A stretch of 64,000 bases of DNA, taken from contig JADBXZ010000054.1 of NCBI GenBank assembly GCA_020403265.1, forward strand, positions 62,001-126,000, given 5' to 3'. Below the pieces are notes generated by a model. It had not been told where the DNA came from and did no database searches. It worked only from the letters and a program-made list of their open reading frames with translations. The position numbers and the translations under genes were made by a program. Positions 46,189 through 53,307 of the stretch are shown in pieces. Position 1 is the stretch's first letter; every line of letters begins with the position of its first letter. This DNA comes from Bacteroidota bacterium. Lineage in GTDB: Bacteria; Bacteroidota; Bacteroidia; B-17B0; Aurantibacillaceae.

Positions 46189-46902
46189 TTAGGACTTCAT
46201 ATCAATATATTTTAAAAACTCTTGCTTTGTATGCTCATTTTCAAACTTTCCACTGTAGTATGAGGTAACCGTGGCAGAATTAATGTCCTGAACGCCTCTA
46301 CTGGATACGCATAAATGTTTAGCATCTATTATAACAGCCACATCATCTGTCATTAACACCTTTTTAAGTTCATTTGCAATTTGCATTGTTAAACGCTCTT
46401 GAACTTGTGGTCGTTTAGCATAATATTGAACAATTCTATTAAGTTTTGATAATCCAATTACCGAGCCGTTACTAATGTATGCAACGTGGGCTTTTCCAAA
46501 AATAGGTACAAAATGATGCTCGCAATTGCTGAAAAAAGTGATTTCCTTCTCAACAAGCATTTGATTGTATTTGTACTTATTTTCAAATAAAGCAACTTTT
46601 GGTTTATTTTCAGGATTTAATCCGCTAAAAATTTCTTTAATATACATTTTTGCCACTCTTTTAGGCGTGCCTTTTAGGCTATCATCAGTCAAATCCAATC
46701 CCAAAACTTCCATGATGGATTTAAAATGGTCTTCGATTTTCGAAATTTTTTCTTCATCAGTTAACTCAAATGCATTTTCACGCATCGGAGTCTCGATCCC
46801 GGTACTCAAATGTTCATCTCCTATTTCATCAGCAGATAATTCACTCAATGCGATCTTATTATCTTTAAGCAGGGTATTCAACAAAATTTCTTTCTGTTTC
46901 AT
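46189..46902 (-). CDS. folE: GTP cyclohydrolase I
   Basis: A 237-residue cytosolic enzyme converting GTP to 7,8-dihydroneopterin triphosphate, the entry to folate, queuosine and pterin synthesis. Zinc and active-site motifs are SNCEHHFVPIFGKAHVAYI and HLCVSSRGVQD; RPQVQERLTMQIA is the conserved helix. The first 50 residues or so are an acidic N-terminal extension. The start overlaps the end of the queD-like gene by 38 bases, so the two are one operon: the product of this enzyme is the substrate of that one. Confidence 0.97.
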   Translation of the reverse strand: MKQKEILLNTLLKDNKIALSELSADEIGDEHLSTGIETPMRENAFELTDEEKISKIEDHFKSIMEVLGLDLTDDSLKGTPKRVAKMYIKEIFSGLNPENKPKVALFENKYKYNQMLVEKEITFFSNCEHHFVPIFGKAHVAYISNGSVIGLSKLNRIVQYYAKRPQVQERLTMQIANELKKVLMTDDVAVIIDAKHLCVSSRGVQDINSATVTSYYSGKFENEHTKQEFLKYIDMKS

Positions 46903-47278
46903 ATAATCTAATTTTTAAATCAAGTAAAGGGCTTAGTTTAGCCTTAATTAGTGTATAAATAACGTATACAATATTCTCCGCTGTAGGATTTAAATTTTTA
47001 AACTCCTCAGTATCTAAATTCAAGTTTTTATGATCGAATCTTTCGATAATTTCAGTATGTATGATTGAACTTAAGTCTTTCATATCAATAACATAGCCGG
47101 TTTTAGGATTAACTTCCCCAACAACTTTCACAATAAGTTCATAATTATGGCCATGATAGTTAACTGAATTACATTTACCAAAGATCAATTGATTTTCTGA
47201 ATCGCTTAAATCCGGATTATGCAAACGGTGAGCAGCATTAAAATGTTCTTTTCTATATACAGCAACTTTTCTGCTCAT
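46865..47278 (-). CDS. queD: 6-pyruvoyl-tetrahydropterin synthase / QueD family, copy 1
   Basis: A 137-residue cytosolic enzyme of the PTPS family. Zinc ligands are in HFNAAHRL and YHGHNYEL. The catalytic Cys is in FGKCNSVNYHGHN, and the Asp-His pair DHKNLN and Glu in YETERNFVEY complete the active site. Members make either 6-carboxytetrahydropterin (queuosine route) or 6-pyruvoyl-tetrahydropterin (biopterin route). Sequence alone does not separate the two here, but overlap with folE fits either. Confidence 0.9.
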   Translation of the reverse strand: MSRKVAVYRKEHFNAAHRLHNPDLSDSENQLIFGKCNSVNYHGHNYELIVKVVGEVNPKTGYVIDMKDLSSIIHTEIIERFDHKNLNLDTEEFKNLNPTAENIVYVIYTLIKAKLSPLLDLKIRLYETERNFVEYPA

Positions 47279-47377
47279 TTGTTTATTCTTGTTTTTTAGT
47301 TGGTTAAACTAAGTAATTTTATTTACAGCACTGCGTCGGAAGTTTGCCGATCAAGTGGCTGCTTAATTAATGATAAA

Positions 47378-47385
47378 CAAAGGTA
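47378..47385 (-). promoter_or_regulatory. Putative -7 element for queD-folE
   Basis: TACCTTTG on the minus strand fits TAnnTTTG. It lies about 100 bases before the queD copy 1 start, leaving a leader of about 90 bases. Confidence 0.35.
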
Positions 47386-47460
47386 ATGAAAAATAGTTTA
47401 AAATAAATTAATTAGGGCAATCGATTAAAGAAAAAAGTACTATTAGCAATAAAGTAGCAT

Positions 47461-47871
47461 TTATTGACCGAAATACTCAACATATATTCTAGGCGTCTCG
47501 TATAATTTTATACAATGCAATTGAACGCCTTCGGGCAAAAACGGCGCCAATTGAGCCCATATCGCAATAGCTAAATTTTCAGTACTGGCTAACGTACCCT
47601 TTAAGAACTCAACGTCTATATTTAGATTTTTATGATCTAACTCGTCACAAACACGCTTAGTAATTAATTCACTAAGCTTTTTAACGTCCATTAAAAAACC
47701 TGTTTCAGGATTCACTTCTCCTTTAACAGTCACAATTAATTCGTAATTGTGCCCATGCCAATTGGCGTTGGCGCATTTACCGAATACCTCCTTGTTTTTC
47801 TCCTCACTCCAATTAGGATTATATAATTTATGAGCAGCGTTAAAATGTTCTTTGCGGGTTAAGTAAATCAT
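47461..47871 (-). CDS. 6-pyruvoyl-tetrahydropterin synthase / QueD family, copy 2
   Basis: A 136-residue second PTPS homologue, 182 bases upstream of copy 1 on the same strand. It has the same motifs: HFNAAHKL, FGKCANANWHGHNYEL, DHKNLNID, TENLAIAIWAQL and YETPRIYVEY. The copies share the family core and differ most in the loop after LNID and in the C-terminal helix. Two adjacent copies suggest one serves queuosine (QueD) and the other a tetrahydropterin cofactor, but which is which is undecided. Confidence 0.9.
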   Translation of the reverse strand: MIYLTRKEHFNAAHKLYNPNWSEEKNKEVFGKCANANWHGHNYELIVTVKGEVNPETGFLMDVKKLSELITKRVCDELDHKNLNIDVEFLKGTLASTENLAIAIWAQLAPFLPEGVQLHCIKLYETPRIYVEYFGQ

Positions 47872-47906
47872 AGTAATTTAACGCTTGTAAAATTACAAAA
47901 TTTATC

Positions 47907-48566
47907 ATGAATATTCTTATCGTTTCGGCAACTGTTTTAGAAGTTAAGCCATTGCTTGACTTTCTGGAAATTAAAGTTCCGACAATTGGAATAAATCAAA
48001 GTAAAAAGACACTTAACAACCATGACATAAAAGTATTAATCACCGGTGTTGGAATGGTTAATACAGCTTTATTGATGGGGAAGCATATGAACTCAACTAT
48101 TGATTTGGCAATGAATGCTGGCGTTTGTGGAGCATTTAACAAAAACAGATCGCTGGGAGAAGTTTTATTAGTAACTAAAGATATTATCAGTGAAATGGGT
48201 GCTGAAAATGATTCGGATTTTTTAACCTTCGAGCAATTAAAGTTGCCCGGACAAACTAAATTTGAACTAAACAATTTGCCAAAATGCCTTGTAAATTCAA
48301 AACTGCAAACTGCTGCAGGTATTACAGTAAATACTGTACATGGTAATAACGATACAATAAATAAAGTCTTGAATTTATTCTCACCTGATGTAGAAAGCAT
48401 GGAAGGTGCAGCTTTTTTTGCAGGCTGTATAGACTTTGAAGCTGATTACATTCAAATCAGAGCAATTTCTAATTATGTTGAAAAGCGAGATAAATCAAAA
48501 TGGAATTTGCCACTCGCTATTCAAAATCTAAACAATGAACTCATCCAACTTATAACACAACTTTAA
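47907..48566 (+). CDS. mqnB: Futalosine hydrolase
   Basis: A 219-residue nucleosidase of the MTAN/PNP superfamily that splits futalosine into dehypoxanthine futalosine and hypoxanthine in the futalosine route to menaquinone. Features are MNILIVSATVLEVKPL, VLITGVGMVNTALLMGKH, AGVCGAFN, the purine/ribose-binding VESMEGAAFF and the conserved acid-binding region AISNYVEKRDKSKW. The assignment over other nucleosidases is supported by the directly adjacent mqnD (no gap). Confidence 0.94.
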   Translation: MNILIVSATVLEVKPLLDFLEIKVPTIGINQSKKTLNNHDIKVLITGVGMVNTALLMGKHMNSTIDLAMNAGVCGAFNKNRSLGEVLLVTKDIISEMGAENDSDFLTFEQLKLPGQTKFELNNLPKCLVNSKLQTAAGITVNTVHGNNDTINKVLNLFSPDVESMEGAAFFAGCIDFEADYIQIRAISNYVEKRDKSKWNLPLAIQNLNNELIQLITQL

Positions 48567-49382
48567 ATGGATATTAAAATCGGATACTCACCTTGCCCCA
48601 ACGATTGTTTTATTTTTGATGCGTTAGTACATCAAAAGATTAATACTAATGGCCTGATTTTTAAGCCGGTTTTGGAAGATGTTGAAACACTCAATCAATG
48701 GGCTCTCAGCGGTGAATTACCTGTAACAAAGTTAAGTTACCACGCATTTTTAAACATTAGTAATAATTATGCCTTACTCCGCAGCGGAAGTGCATTGGGG
48801 TTTAATTGCGGACCGATTCTCATATCAAAAAACGGCAACCAGCCCATACACTCTGTTGCAATTCCTGGTAAAAATACAACTGCCAATTTATTACTCTCCC
48901 TGGCTTATCCTGACTTAACTAAAAAAAAGGAAATGCTATTCAGTAGCATAGAAAATGCCGTTTTAAATGGAGAGGTTGACGCCGGGTTGATTATTCATGA
49001 AAGCCGCTTCACATATGCTGAAAAAGGCCTTCAAAAGATAATGGATCTAGGTGAATTTTGGGATGGCTTAATACAAGCACCAATTCCACTAGGTGGCATT
49101 GCAGCAAGCAAAAAGTTAGATTTAAACTTAAGAAAGGAAATAAGTAGGTTAATAAAAGAAAGCGTACAATTTGCTTTTGAAAACCCGAATGAAAGCTTGG
49201 CTTATGTTAAAGCCAACGCACAGGAAATGGATGACAAAGTTATTCAGCAACACATACAACTTTACGTGAACGAGTTTAGTGTTGACCTCGGAGAGGTCGG
49301 CATCAATGCCATTAAGTTGTTATCAGATAAAGGCTTTGAAGTTGGAATTATTAAATACAAAAACGAGATAGAAATTAACTAA
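48567..49382 (+). CDS. mqnD: 1,4-dihydroxy-6-naphthoate synthase
   Basis: A 271-residue enzyme that converts cyclic dehypoxanthinyl futalosine to 1,4-dihydroxy-6-naphthoate. It has the MqnA/MqnD fold related to periplasmic binding proteins but no signal peptide. Family markers are IGYSPCPNDCFIFDALV at the N-terminus, SALGFNCGPILISK, VDAGLIIHESRFTY and APIPLGGIAASKKL. It starts on the base after the mqnB stop, and dusB follows after 8 bases. Confidence 0.96.
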   Translation: MDIKIGYSPCPNDCFIFDALVHQKINTNGLIFKPVLEDVETLNQWALSGELPVTKLSYHAFLNISNNYALLRSGSALGFNCGPILISKNGNQPIHSVAIPGKNTTANLLLSLAYPDLTKKKEMLFSSIENAVLNGEVDAGLIIHESRFTYAEKGLQKIMDLGEFWDGLIQAPIPLGGIAASKKLDLNLRKEISRLIKESVQFAFENPNESLAYVKANAQEMDDKVIQQHIQLYVNEFSVDLGEVGINAIKLLSDKGFEVGIIKYKNEIEIN

Positions 49383-49390
49383 CTTTGTAC

Positions 49391-50377
49391 ATGCCTAAAA
49401 TCGGATCCATCGTATTACCAGAATTCCCCCTCCTACTTGCTCCAATGGAAGATGTGTCTGATCCGCCTTTTAGGTACGTATGCAAACAATATGGAGCAGA
49501 TTTAATGTATACAGAATTTATTAGTAGCGAAGGATTAATTAGAGATGCGATTAAAAGCAGGCAAAAACTGGACATCTTCGATTACGAAAAACCGATTGGC
49601 ATCCAAATCTTTGGTGGTGATGAAGATGCGATGGAAATGAGTGCAAAAATTGTGGATGCAACTAATCCTGACTTAGTAGATATTAATTTTGGCTGTCCGG
49701 TAAAAAAGGTAGTTTGTAAAGGTGCAGGAGCTGGAGTACTAAAAGATGTTGATTTAATGGTACGATTAACTAAAGCTGTTGTTAAGGGCACAAACAAACC
49801 CGTTACAGTAAAAACACGTTTAGGATGGGATGAAAGCAGTATCAATATAATGGAAGTAGCTGAACGTTTACAGGATGTAGGAATTGCGGCCTTAACCATT
49901 CACGGAAGAACGCGTGCGCAAATGTATAAAGGCCATGCGAATTGGGAACCTATTGCTAAGGTAAAAAATAATGCCAGAATTAAAATTCCGATTTTTGGAA
50001 ATGGAGATATTGATAGCCCTCAGAAAGCCCTAGAATATAAAAATAAATACGGTGTTGATGGCATCATGATTGGCAGAGCAGCAATAGGCTATCCATGGAT
50101 ATTTAATGAAATAAAAGCTTTTCTTAAAAGCGGTGAAATTTTAGAGAAACCTAAACTTAATAACAGAATAGAAGTTTGTGAAACTCATCTTAAAAAATCA
50201 GTTGAATGGAAAGGAGAAAAGCTTGGTGTTTTGGAAATGAGAAATCATTATGCAAACTATTTCAAAGGAATCGCAAATTTTAAAGAATACAGAACAAAAC
50301 TTGTTACTTTGAACGATAGTCAATCTATTTTTGAAGTATTAGATGACCTTAAGTCTAAAGAACTAACTCCGTTCTGA
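49391..50377 (+). CDS. dusB: tRNA-dihydrouridine synthase B
   Basis: A 328-residue flavoenzyme that reduces specific uridines in the tRNA D-loop. Start ATG 49391 (MPKIGSIVLPEF); TTG 49385 is two codons earlier. FMN-binding TIM barrel motifs are APMEDVSDPPFR, DINFGCPVKKVVCKGAG with the catalytic Cys, KTRLGWDE, HGRTRAQMYKG and MIGRAAIGYPWIFNEI. A C-terminal helical domain binds tRNA. It is the last gene of the mqnB-mqnD-dusB transcript. Confidence 0.97.
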   Translation: MPKIGSIVLPEFPLLLAPMEDVSDPPFRYVCKQYGADLMYTEFISSEGLIRDAIKSRQKLDIFDYEKPIGIQIFGGDEDAMEMSAKIVDATNPDLVDINFGCPVKKVVCKGAGAGVLKDVDLMVRLTKAVVKGTNKPVTVKTRLGWDESSINIMEVAERLQDVGIAALTIHGRTRAQMYKGHANWEPIAKVKNNARIKIPIFGNGDIDSPQKALEYKNKYGVDGIMIGRAAIGYPWIFNEIKAFLKSGEILEKPKLNNRIEVCETHLKKSVEWKGEKLGVLEMRNHYANYFKGIANFKEYRTKLVTLNDSQSIFEVLDDLKSKELTPF

Positions 50378-50452
50378 AAAAATTACTGTATTGATTTACA
50401 GACAAATAGACCCATTATTAAAAAAAAAACAACAACCAATTTTATAAAACAT

Positions 50453-50460
50453 TAATTTTG
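50453..50460 (+). promoter_or_regulatory. Putative -7 element of the met leader
   Basis: TAATTTTG fits TAnnTTTG and lies 27 bases before the riboswitch P1 stem, so the transcript would begin with the aptamer. A -33 box was not confirmed. Confidence 0.45.
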
Positions 50461-50487
50461 TCATCGAATTAATTACCTGTTGTGTAG

Positions 50488-50621
50488 TTAATTTATTAAG
50501 ATGCGGCGAGAGAATAGGCTCTGAAACCCGCAAGCAACCAACTAAAAGTTTCGTTAAACCGAAATTGGAAAACAGGTGCTAAATCCTACCCCTGATGAGA
50601 GTAAGGGGAAAAATAAATTAA
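50488..50621 (+). promoter_or_regulatory. SAM-I (S-box) riboswitch aptamer
   Basis: The S-box core is recognisable. P1 is TTAATTTATT (50488-50497) with AATAAATTAA (50612-50621), 10 bp. Then AAGATGCGGCGAGAGAATAG and GGCTCTGAAACCCGC form P2 with kink-turn and pseudoknot elements, followed by GCAACC. P3 is AGTTTCG/CGAAATT. GTGCTAAATCC is the joining sequence typical of S-box RNAs, and P4 is CCCCT/AGGGG. It lies upstream of metX-hom, as expected for SAM control of methionine synthesis. There is no terminator after P4. Instead the P1 3' strand ends one base before the ATG of the leader peptide, suggesting translational control. Confidence 0.88.
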
Positions 50622-50622
50622 A

Positions 50623-50724
50623 ATGAAAAAAATGAAAACTACACCAAATCATCAAACAAAAGTTCAGGTTCTCAACTTTGCACCCAACAGTTTTTGCATG
50701 TGCTGTTGTTGTTGTATGTGTTAA
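50623..50724 (+). CDS. 33-residue leader peptide ending in a Cys/Met run
   Basis: ATG 50623 begins MKKMKTTPNHQ and the peptide ends SFCMCCCCCMC-stop, i.e. seven Cys and two Met in the last nine codons. Mixed TGC and TGT codons argue against simple triplet-repeat slippage. A run of codons for one amino acid right before a stop is the signature of ribosome-stalling leader peptides (trp, his, and actinobacterial cysteine leaders). The start codon abuts the SAM riboswitch P1 stem, so SAM should repress translation of the peptide, while poor Cys-tRNA or Met-tRNA charging should stall it at the C-terminus. A metal-binding or redox role for the peptide is an alternative. Confidence 0.7.
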   Translation: MKKMKTTPNHQTKVQVLNFAPNSFCMCCCCCMC

Positions 50725-50817
50725 GTACTATTCTATTCCGTTAGTTTCCTTAACCAACTAGCAGTTAGTAATTCTCACTAACAAGTTCTTAAATTATTTA
50801 TTATTTAAAAAAACAAC
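50725..50817 (+). promoter_or_regulatory. Putative attenuator with mutually exclusive hairpins
   Basis: Three competing pairings are visible: GTTAGT (740-745) with ACTAAC (777-782), GTTAGT (764-769) with the same ACTAAC, and AACT (756-759) with AGTT (763-766); positions are the last three digits of 50xxx. A ribosome stalled on the Cys/Met run would shadow the first strand. No U-run terminator follows, so any switch would act through Rho or on translation of downstream genes. Confidence 0.45.
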
Positions 50818-51036
50818 ATGCAAAAATCAAATATAACTCAGCTAAACTTATTAAATAGTCCGTCTTTTAAATCGAATTTAAAAATCTATTCTGAATTCGA
50901 TTCCAAACTAAGTGGTGGGCACTCACCCGTATACCTTAGTTTAAAAGCCGTAAAACGCCTAGGGCACAGTATTAATCTTAATACGAAAGAAGAAAACAAA
51001 TCACTTGCGAAATCATTTTTTATTAGTCAAAATTAA
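50818..51036 (+). CDS. 72-residue protein of unknown function
   Basis: It begins MQKSNITQLNLLNSPSFKSN and contains SGGHSPVYLSLKAVKRLGHS. It has no cysteine, no signal peptide and no membrane helix, and it is Ser/Asn/Lys-rich. It starts 94 bases after the leader peptide stop and ends 23 bases before metX, in the position where many Bacteroidota carry an O-acetylhomoserine sulfhydrylase gene. It resembles no family I know. It may be a real small protein or a further translated regulatory ORF. Confidence 0.55.
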   Translation: MQKSNITQLNLLNSPSFKSNLKIYSEFDSKLSGGHSPVYLSLKAVKRLGHSINLNTKEENKSLAKSFFISQN

Positions 51037-51059
51037 AACACACTTAATAATTTACAATT

Positions 51060-52103
51060 ATGTTATCTACATTTCATTACAAGCAAGCATTTAATTTAGA
51101 AAGCGGTGAACAACTTCCTGAATTAGAAATTACTTACCACACCTTTGGCAAATTAAATAAAGATGCTAACAATGTAGTTTGGGTTTGCCATGCATTAACA
51201 GCAAACAGCAATCCATTTGAATGGTGGCCCGGATTATTCGGCGAAAGTGATCTTTTTAATCCGAAAGACCATTTTATTGTATGTGCCAATAACCTTGGTT
51301 CATGCTACGGAACAACAGGACCGGCAAGTATAAATAAATATACCGACCAACCATTTTTTGCTCATTTTCCATTTGTTTCAATAAGGGACATAGTATCCGT
51401 TCACAATCTATTACGAGAGCATTTAGGAATAAACAAAATTCACACAATTATTGGAGGTTCACAAGGTGCTCAACAAATTTTAGAATGGAATATTAGTCAC
51501 CCGGATTTGTTTGAAAACACGATTTTAATTGCAACAAATGCGCAGCATTCGCCATGGGGTATTGCATTTAATGAAAGCCAAAGAATGGCTATTAAAGCAG
51601 ATCGAACTTATTATAGCAATACTATCGATGGAGGTATAAAAGGTTTGGCAGCTGCCAGAAGCATTGCTTTATTAAGCTATCGGAATTATTTACCATACAA
51701 AACAACGCAATCTGAAAAAGATAATTCAAAATTAAACGAGTTTAATGCCTCCAGCTACCAAAGATATCAAGGCGAAAAATTAGTTAACCGTTTTAATGCA
51801 TACAGCTACATTACTCTTCTAAATGCCATGGATAGTCACAATGTAGTGCGTAGCAGAATAAGTTTAAAAGACGTGTTAGCGAGAATAAAAGCTCAAACAC
51901 TCATTATTGGTATCAGTAGTGATTTACTATTTCCTCCACCAGAACAATTTGAGTTGGCAGATGGCATTAAACAGAGTGAATTAAAAATTATTGATTCCAA
52001 TTTTGGTCATGATGGTTTTCTCCTGGAAACTAAACAACTTACTCAACTCATTACAAACTTTTATCAATCCACTAAAAAAAATAAATTAATTACTAAATCA
52101 TGA
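51060..52103 (+). CDS. metX: Homoserine O-acetyltransferase
   Basis: A 347-residue cytosolic alpha/beta-hydrolase-fold enzyme that acetylates (or succinylates) homoserine for methionine synthesis. Family motifs are WVCHALTANSNP, NNLGSCYGTTGPASIN, the nucleophile elbow IGGSQGAQQILEW with Ser134, ISSDLLFPPPEQ (catalytic Asp) and FGHDGFL (catalytic His). The elbow usually reads GGSMGG; Met to Gln and Gly to Ala are unusual. Specificity for acetyl- versus succinyl-CoA cannot be read here. It overlaps hom by four bases (ATGA). Confidence 0.94.
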   Translation: MLSTFHYKQAFNLESGEQLPELEITYHTFGKLNKDANNVVWVCHALTANSNPFEWWPGLFGESDLFNPKDHFIVCANNLGSCYGTTGPASINKYTDQPFFAHFPFVSIRDIVSVHNLLREHLGINKIHTIIGGSQGAQQILEWNISHPDLFENTILIATNAQHSPWGIAFNESQRMAIKADRTYYSNTIDGGIKGLAAARSIALLSYRNYLPYKTTQSEKDNSKLNEFNASSYQRYQGEKLVNRFNAYSYITLLNAMDSHNVVRSRISLKDVLARIKAQTLIIGISSDLLFPPPEQFELADGIKQSELKIIDSNFGHDGFLLETKQLTQLITNFYQSTKKNKLITKS

Positions 52104-53302
52104 GCAACGAATTAAATATTGGCCTATTTGGCTTTGGATGTGTTGGACAAGGTCTGTATCACGTTTTAAATAATAGTAAAGGATTTACTGCAAACATTAC
52201 AAAAATTGCAGTAAAAAACAGAGACAAAAAAAGAACATTACCACAGGAACTTTTCACCTATGATAAATTTGAAATTTTAAATAATCCATCCATCAATTTA
52301 ATAGTTGAGTTAATTGATGATGCTGAAGAAGCCTACCAAATTGTTAAGCATGCCCTACAAAATGGCAAACATGTAGTAACGGCCAATAAAAAAATGGTTG
52401 CAACTCATTTAAAAGAGCTAGTAAAGCTACAAGAAGAAAATAATGTTTCTCTCTTATACGAAGCTAGTAGTTGTGGCAGTATTCCTATCATCAGAACTCT
52501 TGAGGAATATTTTGATAACGAACAATTAACGAAAGTTTCTGGTATTTTTAATGGGACAACAAATTACATTCTCACGAAAACAATTTTAGAAAAATTGAGT
52601 TATCCGGATGCACTTAAACAAGCTCAAGAAAAGGGCTTTGCCGAAAGCGACCCAACAAATGATGTTGAAGGATTTGATGCTAAGTTTAAAGCTATCATAA
52701 TTGCGCTTCACAGTTTTGGAGTTTTTTGCTTACCGGAAAATGTATTGAACATTGGTATAACAACCTTGCATGAACATGACATTAACTATGCCAACGAAAA
52801 AAACTATAAAATAAAATTAGTTCCTACTATTAAACAAGTTGCACCGGATAAAGTAGCCATTTTTGTTTTACCAAAATTTATACAACAACACATCCCTTTA
52901 TTTTTTACCGACAATGAGTTTAACGGTGTAATTGTTGAAGGCGAATTTAGCGGTGAACAATTTTTAAAAGGACGTGGCGCAGGTGGTCATCCAACCGGTG
53001 CAGCTGTGCTTTCAGATATTTCAGCTTTATCCTATGGGTATAAATACGGTTACAAAAAAATAACGCAAAACAAGTCCAATCAACCGGAAAACCAAATATC
53101 AATTAAGTTGTATTTGCGTTATAACACAGAAGACGAACTAAAAAAGCTTAAGCCAATTTCAATAGATGAAAAATTTGAAAGTGCGCAGTACAAATTTGTT
53201 GTAGGGTATTTTAACCTTAAGACTATTAAAGAAGAAAAAGATTTAATACTTTCAAATAAATTATTTGTTTGTGTGGCTAATGATGAGGTTGAGTTGTTAT
53301 AA
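52100..53302 (+). CDS. hom: Homoserine dehydrogenase
   Basis: A 400-residue cytosolic enzyme that reduces aspartate semialdehyde to homoserine. The N-terminal NAD(P) fold is GLFGFGCVGQGLYHVL. The catalytic domain carries EASSCGSIPIIRTLEEY, KVSGIFNGTTNYILTK and GFAESDPTNDVEGFDAKFK with the catalytic Lys. There is no fused aspartokinase. The last roughly 80 residues are a shortened regulatory region and a full ACT domain is not obvious. It is translationally coupled to metX, which uses its product, and asd at 4 kb supplies its substrate. Confidence 0.96.
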   Translation: MSNELNIGLFGFGCVGQGLYHVLNNSKGFTANITKIAVKNRDKKRTLPQELFTYDKFEILNNPSINLIVELIDDAEEAYQIVKHALQNGKHVVTANKKMVATHLKELVKLQEENNVSLLYEASSCGSIPIIRTLEEYFDNEQLTKVSGIFNGTTNYILTKTILEKLSYPDALKQAQEKGFAESDPTNDVEGFDAKFKAIIIALHSFGVFCLPENVLNIGITTLHEHDINYANEKNYKIKLVPTIKQVAPDKVAIFVLPKFIQQHIPLFFTDNEFNGVIVEGEFSGEQFLKGRGAGGHPTGAAVLSDISALSYGYKYGYKKITQNKSNQPENQISIKLYLRYNTEDELKKLKPISIDEKFESAQYKFVVGYFNLKTIKEEKDLILSNKLFVCVANDEVELL

Positions 53303-53307
53303 CAAAC

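Noticed and set aside
50488-50621. SAM-II or cobalamin riboswitch
   Set aside because: The multi-branched core with GAGAG, GGCTCTGA, GCAACC and GTGCTAAATCC fits S-box (SAM-I) and not the small pseudoknot SAM-II or the cobalamin B12 box.
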